A stretch of DNA of 22,913 bases. Origin: Rikenellaceae bacterium. Its GTDB lineage: Bacteria > Bacteroidota > Bacteroidia > Bacteroidales > UBA932. Below are positions 15,811 through 22,913 of this stretch, piece after piece. The DNA lies in the NCBI GenBank assembly GCA_003513895.1, contig DOSU01000120.1, positions 1 to 22,913 of the forward strand. Reading direction: 5' to 3'. Below the pieces are notes generated by a model, which did not search any database, had not been told where the DNA came from, and worked only from the letters and a program-made list of their open reading frames with translations. A program made the translations under genes and the position numbers. Each line of letters opens with the position of its first letter. Position 1 is the stretch's first letter.

Positions 15811-16875
15811 ATGAAGGCGAACATCAGATACATATTTGCCCTTGCTGTTATAATGGTGCTTTTCTTGTTCGGCCCTTCTGTGAACAAGACAAAGTACGAA
15901 AGAAACCTGTTCTTCCTTGAGGGCGATACAATTGATGTTAAAGTAAACATTGCCGGTGGTATCTATATCCGGCAAGGCCATCCTTCCGGATTTCACTATG
16001 AACTTCTAAACAGGTTTGCTAAAAATGAAAAATGCGTTGTTATCCTTGTTCCCCAAAAGAGTGACGAAAGTTGGGATGCCTTACTTGCAGGCGCTATTGA
16101 TATTTTAGTAATTAATGCCGATAAAGAAATTATTCCGGAAGAGTATTCCGATTTTTTAATTTCCAGTGTTGAAGTTAACGAAAATCAGGATGTGTGGGTT
16201 GTTCGTAAAGATGAAATTATTCTTCTCCAGCAGTTGAATTACTGGTTCAACTATTTTAAGCAATCCAAAGACTACGGCCAACTGGTTAATCGATACTACA
16301 GAAGATACAGAGGAATTTCAATCTCATCCCCGGGAGGAGCGTCGGTTCTTTCACCTTATGACGAAATAATTAAGCGTCATGCCAAAAACATAGGCTGGGA
16401 CTGGAGGCTTCTTGCTTCACTTATCTATCAGGAGAGTAAATTTTCTATGAACGTAAGCTCCTCTCGCGGAGCTCACGGACTCATGCAAATAAGGCAGGCT
16501 ACAGCAAATCAGTTCAATGTCGACAATATTTTTGACCCGGAACAGAATGTGAAAGCAGGAACACTTCTTATAAAGAGGCTTCAGAAAATGTTCAACGACC
16601 CTGCAATGGATTCACTCAACAGGTTAAAGTTTGTACTTGCGGCATACAATGCAGGTGAAGGGAGAGTTATTGACATGAGAAATCTGGCACGGCACAAAGG
16701 AGTTGATCCAAACGACTGGAATGTTATAAAGGAGTTAATTCCTCAAATGAGAAACAATCCCACACTGCCGGCAGGAATTCTTAAACTCGGATCTTTCAAA
16801 GGTAAAGAGACATTAAAATTTGTAGATGAAGTTATTGACAGATATAAGCTTTATGAAAATCTGGTCAGGAAATAA
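15811..16875 (+). CDS. MltF-like lytic transglycosylase with reduced substrate-binding domain
   Basis: This 354-residue protein has an N-terminal membrane anchor or uncleaved signal (about 7-21). A periplasmic binding-protein-like region follows (about 42-165), and then an SLT lysozyme-like domain (about 182-330). The SLT domain carries the catalytic Glu208 in LIYQESKF, GAHGLMQI at 220-227 and AAYNAGEGRV. It cleaves peptidoglycan glycan strands to 1,6-anhydro products. The binding-protein part shows only the first lobe (PSGFHYELLNRFA, WDALLAGAIDILV) and then jumps to the final helix, so it is much shorter than the SBP_bac_3 domain of E. coli MltF. I used the ATG at 15811; an ATG at 15712 lies inside the porin gene. 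It ends 2 bp before the stop of a convergent gene. Confidence 0.87.
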   Translation: MKANIRYIFALAVIMVLFLFGPSVNKTKYERNLFFLEGDTIDVKVNIAGGIYIRQGHPSGFHYELLNRFAKNEKCVVILVPQKSDESWDALLAGAIDILVINADKEIIPEEYSDFLISSVEVNENQDVWVVRKDEIILLQQLNYWFNYFKQSKDYGQLVNRYYRRYRGISISSPGGASVLSPYDEIIKRHAKNIGWDWRLLASLIYQESKFSMNVSSSRGAHGLMQIRQATANQFNVDNIFDPEQNVKAGTLLIKRLQKMFNDPAMDSLNRLKFVLAAYNAGEGRVIDMRNLARHKGVDPNDWNVIKELIPQMRNNPTLPAGILKLGSFKGKETLKFVDEVIDRYKLYENLVRK

Positions 16876-16877
16876 CT

Positions 16878-18119
16878 CTATTTTATTCTGAGACTTTTAT
16901 CGGGACTGATATTTGAAATAAATCTTGACGGGATATAAAGCAGTAAAATAATCAGAAGGAATGCCGTAATATTAACTGTGACCATCTTAAACCAGTCAAT
17001 GTGTACAGGAACATATTTAACAAAATAATTTACAGGGTCAAGACCAATTATTTTGAATCTCTGCTGTAATAAGAGAAGAATAAAAGCGATTAAATTCCCT
17101 GCCAGCATACCTCTGGAAATAATCATCATTGCCCTGTACAAAAATATTCTGTGAATTGATGAATCTCGCATTCCAAGTGATTTTAACAGACCTATCATTG
17201 AGATTTTTTCAAAGAGGATTATCAGCAAACCGGAAATCATATTGGCCCCTGCAACGGTAATCATAATAATGAGCACAACCAAAACATTGAAATCCAGCAA
17301 GAGAAGCCAGTCAAACAGGTGAGGATACTGATCCATAGTTGTAACAACTGAAATTGAAGGATCGCTCTCCACCCCTTTGTTATGAATTATGTTTTTAATC
17401 GTTTCGGATGTCTCTTCTAACTTGTCGGGATCCGAAGAAATTACCTCGATACCGCTGACCTCGTTTCGGCTCCATCCATTAAGAGACTGTATCTCAGAAA
17501 TATTAGCAATAACAAAAGTCTTGTCAATCTCTTCCAGTTGTGCATCATAGATGCCCGCAAGTGTAAATTTGCGAGCTTTTACAATATCTCCTACAAAGTA
17601 GACCTGTACCGGATCTCCAACCTTGATAGCCATCATTTTTGCAAGTCGGGAAGAGAGCATGATCTCTTTTGCAGAAGCAGAATCGGAGTAGTCTGGCAAC
17701 TTTCCATCGACCAGAGAGTTCTTAAAAAAAGTCCAGTTATAATTTGAATCTACTCCCTTTAGCAGAATTCCTTGAATTTCTTCTCCGTTTTTAATAATTC
17801 CAGAACGGCAGGCATATGACTGAACACTTATAACTCCGGGAATATTAATTATATCCTTGATATAAGATAAGTCAGACTCAACAGGATATTGGTATGTTGT
17901 TGTTTCGATACCCGGAGAACTCAATACTATTCCTCCGGAGAATCCAATTGCCTTATCCCTGATTTCGCGCTTGAACCCATCTGAAATTGCAATAGCCAGC
18001 AACATTACAATCATACTTACTGCAACTGATATTCCAGCAACTAAGGAACTTGTACTGCCCAACCCCTTAATTGAACCATGTTTCCATAAAGTTTTTGCGA
18101 TAAATATATTTGTTTTCAA
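16878..18119 (-). CDS. FtsX/LolC-like ABC permease
   Basis: This 413-residue protein has the four-helix MacB/FtsX permease layout: one helix near residues 25-48, a large periplasmic domain (about 50-270), and three helices in the last 145 residues. A cytoplasmic KISMIGLLKSLGM coupling segment, typical of LolC/LolE, lies between helices two and three. The start codon is TTG at 18119; upstream in frame there is a stop before any ATG, and the next internal Met is residue 36, inside the first helix. Such permeases work with a LolD-like ATPase to extract lipoproteins or transmit force, but no ATPase gene is nearby. It may be the LolCE-type subunit of this organism. Confidence 0.85.
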   Translation of the reverse strand: MKTNIFIAKTLWKHGSIKGLGSTSSLVAGISVAVSMIVMLLAIAISDGFKREIRDKAIGFSGGIVLSSPGIETTTYQYPVESDLSYIKDIINIPGVISVQSYACRSGIIKNGEEIQGILLKGVDSNYNWTFFKNSLVDGKLPDYSDSASAKEIMLSSRLAKMMAIKVGDPVQVYFVGDIVKARKFTLAGIYDAQLEEIDKTFVIANISEIQSLNGWSRNEVSGIEVISSDPDKLEETSETIKNIIHNKGVESDPSISVVTTMDQYPHLFDWLLLLDFNVLVVLIIMITVAGANMISGLLIILFEKISMIGLLKSLGMRDSSIHRIFLYRAMMIISRGMLAGNLIAFILLLLQQRFKIIGLDPVNYFVKYVPVHIDWFKMVTVNITAFLLIILLLYIPSRFISNISPDKSLRIK

Positions 18120-18139
18120 AATTTTTCTATATTTGTATC

Positions 18140-18154
18140 AGTAATACTATTACT
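18140..18154. promoter_or_regulatory. Perfect 15-bp palindrome upstream of the FtsX-like gene
   Basis: AGTAATA and TATTACT flank a single central C, 20 bp upstream of the TTG start on the minus strand. This size suits a homodimeric repressor operator. I know of no named regulator with this exact site. Confidence 0.4.
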
Positions 18155-18179
18155 TAACCTATAACTAAACTATGAAGCG

Positions 18180-18212
18180 CCTCTGTAATCATTTATGATT
18201 ATGGAGGTTTTT
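18180..18212 (+). terminator. 13-bp hairpin followed by a T-run
   Basis: CCTCTGTAATCAT at 18180-18192 pairs along its full length with ATGATTATGGAGG at 18195-18207, including two G-U pairs, and TTTTT follows at 18208-18212 on the + strand. Read on that strand it looks like an intrinsic terminator, yet no + strand gene ends here. On the minus strand it begins 3 bp after the stop of the SirB1-like gene with no T-run after it, so it could also protect that 3' end. Confidence 0.45.
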
Positions 18213-19068
18213 AGTTTATATACCTCTCTGTTCCAAAACAATCCAGCACTTTTTTCATAATATTCTCTCTGTTGGCATCTTTTACAGACTTATACAGATA
18301 AAGTAAATGGTCTGCATATATCGAAACCAGAGCTCTGTCGAGTCCAAGTTTTGCAAAAGGTTTCACACTGTCGCCTGAAAGTGACTCAATGTTCTTTTGC
18401 AGAGTATTATCGTTAAAAATCAACCCTTCCTTATAAATATTGATATAAAAAAGGATATTGCTGTTGTTGTCTATATAAGCCGGAGTAAAGGACTTGTTTA
18501 TTATGACAGGATAAATTGGGAGTCCGGTATATCTTGCCAGAAGGAAATAACATATTGGTATTGTAAAAATATTACCTTGTTTTGTTTCAATAACCGTTGA
18601 AATGATTGCTTTATCAATTTCGACAACGCTTTCATCGGCATGTTTGAAACCTAGTCTGTGGAAAAATATATAATTGAATATTTCCAGGTTTTCTACGGCT
18701 GTCTTACTGTCACTCAACTCTTCCACAATCTCATCTGCAATATCCTGAACAATATTCAAATAATAAAACTTATCCAGTTTGTGATATATTGCACTGGTAA
18801 CCAGCAGAAGACCATCCATGAGCAAAGGGTCGGGGTTTGAGAGATATCCCTTTAGTTTTTTTAAAGTATAGTTGAGCCTTAAATTTGAGAGATAATTAAA
18901 GTAAAAGTCTTCGTCAATCTTATCGCTCAGTTCGGGATAAAGATTCTCCATCTCGTCGAACAGCTCCTCTCCTATCTCAATAAGCTTATTTTCCACCGCA
19001 GTTCTAACTGTGATGTCGGCATCGTCTATAAGCGACAATAGCGATATAAGCTCCGGGGAAATTCTCAT
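18211..19068 (-). CDS. SirB1-like protein with degenerate transglutaminase core
   Basis: This is a 285-residue cytosolic protein. The C-terminal half resembles the SirB1/Transglut_core2 family (PF13369): an N-terminal helical region, then EIFNYIFFHRLGF, and IPICYFLLARYTGLPIYPV at about residues 170-188, matching the usual 'GIPISLSLLYLELARRLGL' layout. The PGHF motif of the family is replaced by NKSF (191-194), so the usual His is missing (Ser193) and catalysis is doubtful. The first 60 residues look like HEAT-type helices. Its ATG overlaps the stop of the phosphorylase gene by 4 bp (ATGA on the minus strand), so they are coupled. Its molecular function is unknown. Confidence 0.7.
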   Translation of the reverse strand: MRISPELISLLSLIDDADITVRTAVENKLIEIGEELFDEMENLYPELSDKIDEDFYFNYLSNLRLNYTLKKLKGYLSNPDPLLMDGLLLVTSAIYHKLDKFYYLNIVQDIADEIVEELSDSKTAVENLEIFNYIFFHRLGFKHADESVVEIDKAIISTVIETKQGNIFTIPICYFLLARYTGLPIYPVIINKSFTPAYIDNNSNILFYINIYKEGLIFNDNTLQKNIESLSGDSVKPFAKLGLDRALVSIYADHLLYLYKSVKDANRENIMKKVLDCFGTERYIN

Positions 19069-19937
19069 TGAGTAAGTTTCTCCAATGCAAGTGTTACAAG
19101 TTTCTTAATATAAGGTTTGTAATCGGGCTGGCTTTCGTGAAGATGCCTGTTTGCTATTATACAGCATACTGTTGCTGCATCATGGCCTAGAAGAGCGCAT
19201 AAACCTGCAATTGCCGAGCCCTCCATTTCAAAATTTGTAATTCGGTCTCCTTTGTATCTGAAGCTTTCAAATTTACTCACCATATCCGGCATTGCAAGAG
19301 GAAGTCTTAATACCCTGCCCTGAGGTCCGTAGAAACCGGAGGCAGAAATAGTTACTCCTTTGATTGTGTCTTTTTCAAAAAGGTTGACAAGTTTCTCGCT
19401 TGCCTTTGCAAAATAGGGAGATGGTAAATTATCCGGCCAGTTAGAATGTTCCATAAAAGCCTTCTCATAGTCCAGTTGGGAAATTGAGTCGCGGCCGGCA
19501 TACCAGTTGAGCAGTCCGTCGCAGCCTACAGAAATGTGAGATAAAACGAAAGATCCAAGCGGAATATCCGGTTGAATAGCTCCGGATGTACCAATCCTTA
19601 GCAAAGTGAGTTTTTTAAACTCTTTTTTAGGTTCTCTGGTGTTTAAATCGATGTTTGCAAGAGCATCCAGTTCGTTTACGACTATGTCTATATTGTCTGT
19701 TCCTATTCCTGTTGACAAGACTGTAATACGCTTTCCTTTATATCTTCCGGTTACGGTAACAAATTCTCTGGAAGAGCGGACAAACTCTTTACTGTCGAAG
19801 AATGAAGAAACAAGCTCTACTCTCCCCGGGTCTCCAACAAGAATTACTGTATCTGCCAGTTCTTCGGGCTTAATATGCAAATGAAAAATCGATCCGTCGC
19901 TATTGAGAATCAACTCCGATGATAATATCTTACTCAT
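19065..19937 (-). CDS. udp: Nucleoside phosphorylase, probably uridine-type
   Basis: This 290-residue enzyme belongs to the PNP/Udp family, which splits nucleosides with phosphate to a free base and ribose 1-phosphate. The phosphate-binding GDPGRV is at 35-40, LSTGIGTDN at 74-82, RIGTSGAIQP at 114-123, and the ribose-binding FEMEGSA near 236-242. Gln206 and Arg208 in FYGPQGR match the uracil-recognising Gln and Arg of E. coli Udp (YPGQER), favouring uridine over purine nucleosides. A basic insertion around residues 98-109 is extra relative to E. coli. It is the first gene of a minus-strand run with the SirB1-like gene (4-bp overlap) and has its own promoter candidate. Confidence 0.85.
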   Translation of the reverse strand: MSKILSSELILNSDGSIFHLHIKPEELADTVILVGDPGRVELVSSFFDSKEFVRSSREFVTVTGRYKGKRITVLSTGIGTDNIDIVVNELDALANIDLNTREPKKEFKKLTLLRIGTSGAIQPDIPLGSFVLSHISVGCDGLLNWYAGRDSISQLDYEKAFMEHSNWPDNLPSPYFAKASEKLVNLFEKDTIKGVTISASGFYGPQGRVLRLPLAMPDMVSKFESFRYKGDRITNFEMEGSAIAGLCALLGHDAATVCCIIANRHLHESQPDYKPYIKKLVTLALEKLTQ

Positions 19938-19956
19938 AATTGAATCCTTTAAACTG

Positions 19957-19990
19957 TAAAAATACGGTTTATTTTATACATTTGTGCAAA
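19957..19990 (-). promoter_or_regulatory. Candidate promoter of the phosphorylase operon
   Basis: On the minus strand TTTG (19990-19987) is followed 22 bp later by TATTTTTA (19964-19957), a seven-of-eight match to TAnnTTTG, about 20 bp before the ATG at 19937. The spacing equals that of the porin promoter. Confidence 0.45.
19977..19984 (+). promoter_or_regulatory. Candidate -7 box of the DUF4293 gene
   Basis: TACATTTG matches TAnnTTTG exactly and ends 16 bp before the ATG at 20001. No clear -33 element is visible at 19-23 bp. The site lies inside the divergent promoter of the phosphorylase gene, so the two promoters would overlap. Confidence 0.4.
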
Positions 19991-20000
19991 AATCAGTCCT

Positions 20001-20399
20001 ATGATACAACGAATTCAGTCAGCATTTCTTTTAGCAGCAACTTCTCTTCTTGCAACTCTCTTTTTTTCCAATATGGCGGAAAATTTTCAGGAAACAGTTA
20101 AGTTTACAGACTTAGTTCCACTTCTGATTTTTGACATAATAACCACATTTGTTGCTTTTACAACAATCTTCCTTTACAGGCACAGAATGCTACAGATTAG
20201 GTTGTCGATATTCAATGCCATAATATTATTGGCATTCCAGGGATGGATAATTTATCTTTTCTTTATCCGTCCTGAAGGTACAATATTTACCATAAATTCT
20301 GTTTTTCCGATTATTGCGGCAATCCTAACATGGCTGGCTATAAGGTATATAGGAAGAGATGAGGCTCTGGTTAAATCTGTAAACCGCCTTCGCAAATAG
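20001..20399 (+). CDS. DUF4293-family membrane protein
   Basis: This 132-residue integral membrane protein has four hydrophobic helices. The start MIQRIQSAFLLAATSLL matches the conserved N-terminus of the DUF4293 family, which is common in Bacteroidota and has no known function. Length and helix number fit the family. The C-terminus is a short cytoplasmic tail (GRDEALVKSVNRLRK). It is transcribed divergently from the phosphorylase operon with 63 bp between them. Its TAG stop directly abuts the stop codon of the convergent TPR gene. Confidence 0.85.
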   Translation: MIQRIQSAFLLAATSLLATLFFSNMAENFQETVKFTDLVPLLIFDIITTFVAFTTIFLYRHRMLQIRLSIFNAIILLAFQGWIIYLFFIRPEGTIFTINSVFPIIAAILTWLAIRYIGRDEALVKSVNRLRK

Positions 20400-22394
20400 T
20401 TATCGTTTTTCTTCGATGCAATATTTAGAAATAACCGGATAGGCATCTGTAATTCCCAGTTCACCGGCCTTACTCAGGTCTATGCAACCCTTTTCTTTAT
20501 CCCTTAAATAGATTAGGATAAGGCCTCTGTTATAATAGGCTTCTCCCATAAATGGGTATAAATCAAGAGCTCTTGTGTACTGAATTATTGATTCCGGAAG
20601 ATCGTTTGAGAGACAGTACAAATTTCCCAGGTTGTAATATATATACGGGAATTTCGGAGAAAGTTCAGCTGCACGCTTCATATCGTGTATAGCCGGAGTA
20701 TAGTCATAACTTCTTGTTGCCTGTTCCTGAACTTTTGCCCTGGTTGCTCCGGCATTGTCCAGCGTGAGAACCTGAACATTGCTCTCTATTGAAGATATAA
20801 AATCAATCATCTCGGACTGAAGTGCAGCACGATTTATATAATAAAACGTTTGCTCCGGCTCCATTTCAATTGCCTGGTTGTAACATTCAAGTGCAGTGTT
20901 AAACTGTTTATTTCCGGATTCAATCAGGGCCTTTGCAAAGAGAGACTTGCTGTCTTTTTTCTCTGATAATTTATGGTCAATCTCATCCAGTATCTTCTTT
21001 TGCCTGTCCGGAGTGAGATCTTCATTTTTTGATGCAAGGCGGACAGGAAGTGGCAATGAAGCAATAAACCCATCCATGTTATTATCTTCATACCTGTTTT
21101 TCAATGCCATAAGAATTTCGTTCTCGCTGGCAGCACGGAATTTAAACAGTGGTTTAAGTCTTATATCAACATCTTTATATTGAAGCAATTCGTTTTTAAA
21201 GTCTTTTTTTGCAAAATCGGCATCCAATGTGAGAAGTTTGTCATACTTTTTCGTGGTGTCTGCAAATGCAGATATTAGAGTCGAATCTCCAATCCTGGAT
21301 TTATATTCCCTAATTTTCTTTTGAGCAATTTCGTAGTCACTTTTGGCAGAAGTAAACTGACCCATCTGACTCTTTACATATGACCGGTTAAGGTATGCGT
21401 TTGCGAAGTCCGGGTATAGGTTTATTGCCTGTGAATAGTCGTCCATTGCATCGCGGAACTTTCCAAGTTGAAGAAAAAGAGCAGCCCTGTTGTAGTATGC
21501 AAGTACATTGTTTGGGTTTATTTCAATAACTCTGTCGTAGTCTTCAAGCGCATTGTTGTAGTCTCCTATCTGAGAGCGGATGAGGGCTCGGTTGTAAAGT
21601 GTGAGTGCATTTCCCGGATCGTCTCTGAGTACTCTTTCAAGATCCGAGAGCGCACCCATTATTTCTTTATTGTTATACCGGACAAGTGCACGGTTAAAAT
21701 ATCCGAAGGAGTTTGCAGTATCAAGCAGAAGAGCCTGGTTTAGGTCTTCAAGTGCTTTCTTGTTCTCATTTTGAAGGACATAAATTCTTGACCTTCTTAT
21801 ATATCCTTCGGGGTCGAACCTGTTAAGAGATATAGCAGTATTGTAGTCTCCAAGGGCTTTTGTCGTGTCTCCCAGAAACAGGTATGAGGCTCCCCTGTTT
21901 AGATATGCATCTGGAACTTTTGGCTCAAACCGAAGAAATCTGTTGAAATCCTGAACTGCCTTTTCAAACTGCTGGGATAAAAAATAAGTAACTCCTCGGC
22001 TAAAATAAAGTCCGGTATAGCTTGGTCTTAAATCCACTGCCTCCTCGAGATCTTTAAGAGCCAGGTCGTATTTACCTATACGGCTGAGGGTGATCGCCCT
22101 GTAATGGTATGCCGGAGTGTATAGCTGGTTAATTTTTAGTGTTTTGTCAAAGTCAATCTGAGCTCCCAAAAAGTCGCCGAGGTTATATTTTGCAATTCCT
22201 CTAAAGAAATAAGCTTCATAAAGTGTAGTGTCCAGCTGAGTGAGTATGTTGAAATTCTCAATAGCCTGTGTGTATTTTCCTTCTATGAGAAATTGTCTTC
22301 CCCTGAAGAAAAATTGCTGTTTATCGTATTGAGAATAGACAGTTTCAAAAGTTATTAAGGAAATGATAAAAACTAAAAATAGTCGTTGGCGCAT
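20400..22394 (-). CDS. Exported tetratricopeptide-repeat protein
   Basis: This 664-residue protein has a signal peptide ending near residue 22 (FETVYSQ). About ten consecutive 34-residue TPR units follow (about 24-360), with the usual A-YNRA---LG-Y--AL-DYD-AI-L-P pattern. A spacer of about 110 residues without clear repeats comes next, then three to four further TPRs (about 480-650). TPR arrays are helical protein-binding scaffolds. Position after a signal peptide indicates a periplasmic or surface-associated scaffold. It lies 30 bp downstream of the peptidoglycan glycosyltransferase gene on the same strand, so a role at the cell wall is plausible but unproven. Confidence 0.87.
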   Translation of the reverse strand: MRQRLFLVFIISLITFETVYSQYDKQQFFFRGRQFLIEGKYTQAIENFNILTQLDTTLYEAYFFRGIAKYNLGDFLGAQIDFDKTLKINQLYTPAYHYRAITLSRIGKYDLALKDLEEAVDLRPSYTGLYFSRGVTYFLSQQFEKAVQDFNRFLRFEPKVPDAYLNRGASYLFLGDTTKALGDYNTAISLNRFDPEGYIRRSRIYVLQNENKKALEDLNQALLLDTANSFGYFNRALVRYNNKEIMGALSDLERVLRDDPGNALTLYNRALIRSQIGDYNNALEDYDRVIEINPNNVLAYYNRAALFLQLGKFRDAMDDYSQAINLYPDFANAYLNRSYVKSQMGQFTSAKSDYEIAQKKIREYKSRIGDSTLISAFADTTKKYDKLLTLDADFAKKDFKNELLQYKDVDIRLKPLFKFRAASENEILMALKNRYEDNNMDGFIASLPLPVRLASKNEDLTPDRQKKILDEIDHKLSEKKDSKSLFAKALIESGNKQFNTALECYNQAIEMEPEQTFYYINRAALQSEMIDFISSIESNVQVLTLDNAGATRAKVQEQATRSYDYTPAIHDMKRAAELSPKFPYIYYNLGNLYCLSNDLPESIIQYTRALDLYPFMGEAYYNRGLILIYLRDKEKGCIDLSKAGELGITDAYPVISKYCIEEKR

Positions 22395-22424
22395 ATTTGA
22401 TTTCTTGATTTACCTGTTTTTATT

Positions 22425-22913
22425 TTATTTTTTTGCCGGCTGTTTTACAAGCCATTTCGGTACCTCTATCATACCCATCATTCTTTCAATGGACGAAGCT
22501 CTTGAAGAAACATATGAACTTGGTCTATTCGCTTTTCTCTTCATGGGGTTAGGGAGAGATGCCGCAATGAGCGCACTCTCTCTGGGAGTAAGTTTGCTCG
22601 CCGGTTTTATAAACAATTCTTGTGCCGCGGCTTCGGCTCCATAAATTCCTCTGCCCATTTCCGCAACATTAAGATAAACTTCCATTATTCTCTCTTTCCC
22701 CCAAATAAGCTCAATTCCAAGTGTATAATATGCTTCAAATGCTTTTCTCACCCAAGACCTGGCAGGAAAAAGAAACACATTTTTTGCAGTTTGCTGGCTG
22801 ATTGTACTGGCACCTCTTAGTTTTCTTCCTCTTTTGCCGGCATCAATAGCTTTGTCTATCTCTTTCCAATCAAATCCTCCGTGAATGAGAAAACGGGTAT
22901 CTTCACTTGCCAT
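22425..22913 (-). CDS. mtgA: Monofunctional peptidoglycan glycosyltransferase (GT51), partial
   Basis: The last 162 residues are visible; the N-terminal membrane anchor lies beyond the right edge. The frame begins at the GT51 catalytic motif ASEDTRF (catalytic Glu at the fourth visible residue), followed by HGGFDWKEI. Next come RGASTISQQTAKN, the RKAFEAYYTLGIE helix and KERIMEVYLN, all diagnostic of family GT51. It polymerises lipid II into glycan strands at the inner membrane. No transpeptidase domain follows, so it is the monofunctional MtgA type and not a class A PBP. The Met at the edge is internal, not the start. The TPR gene follows 30 bp later. Confidence 0.93.
   Translation of the reverse strand: MASEDTRFLIHGGFDWKEIDKAIDAGKRGRKLRGASTISQQTAKNVFLFPARSWVRKAFEAYYTLGIELIWGKERIMEVYLNVAEMGRGIYGAEAAAQELFIKPASKLTPRESALIAASLPNPMKRKANRPSSYVSSRASSIERMMGMIEVPKWLVKQPAKK

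Noticed and set aside
20400..22394. Apparent tandem DNA repeats
   Set aside because: The periodicity is the 34-residue TPR protein pattern; the DNA units are diverged and are not a recent repeat array.

Overview
The window looks like a chromosomal segment of a Bacteroidota bacterium, probably of the order Bacteroidales. The evidence is the AT-rich sequence, several upstream sites matching the Bacteroidota promoter -7 box TAnnTTTG, and typical lineage families: a Porin_10 outer-membrane barrel, a DUF4293 membrane protein, an NhaD antiporter, and secreted proteins whose signal peptides end in AQ or SQ. I saw no tRNA, rRNA, CRISPR array, insertion sequence or phage gene. Apart from a toxin-antitoxin pair cut by the left edge, this reads as ordinary chromosome.

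Layout. 1-458: the end of a HigB-type toxin and its HigA-type antitoxin. 459-896: mostly non-coding, with one 39-residue membrane micro-ORF. 897-2662: two exported proteins, a PPOX-fold protein and an S9-like alpha/beta hydrolase, separated by an inverted-repeat element. 2756-4165: NhaD. 4230-13641: a tightly packed eight-gene run on the + strand. It holds an outer-membrane barrel, an RND/MMPL transporter and a LolA-like periplasmic protein, then nicotinate phosphoribosyltransferase and nicotinamidase, then a ROK kinase, an MFS transporter and a SIS-domain protein. 13688-16875: a Porin_10 barrel and an MltF-like lytic transglycosylase behind their own promoter. 16878-19937 (minus strand): uridine-phosphorylase-like enzyme, SirB1-like protein and FtsX/LolC-like permease. 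20001-20399: DUF4293. 20400-22913 (minus strand): a TPR protein and, upstream of it, a monofunctional peptidoglycan glycosyltransferase cut by the right edge.

How the genes fit together. The first three genes of the long run form a complete trans-envelope path (inner-membrane RND pump, periplasmic lipid-binding-type carrier, outer-membrane barrel), most likely for a lipid or other hydrophobic molecule. The two NAD-salvage genes convert nicotinamide to nicotinate and then to nicotinate mononucleotide. The last three have the content of a sugar uptake and phosphorylation cassette, but the kinase has lost the usual ROK sugar-binding residues. Gene spacing of -20 to +12 nt suggests one transcript. 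A 25-bp near-perfect dyad ends one base before the first start codon and is the best regulatory candidate in the window. The uncharacterised trans-envelope module, its linkage to NAD salvage, and the altered ROK kinase are the main novelty leads. No individual family here is new.
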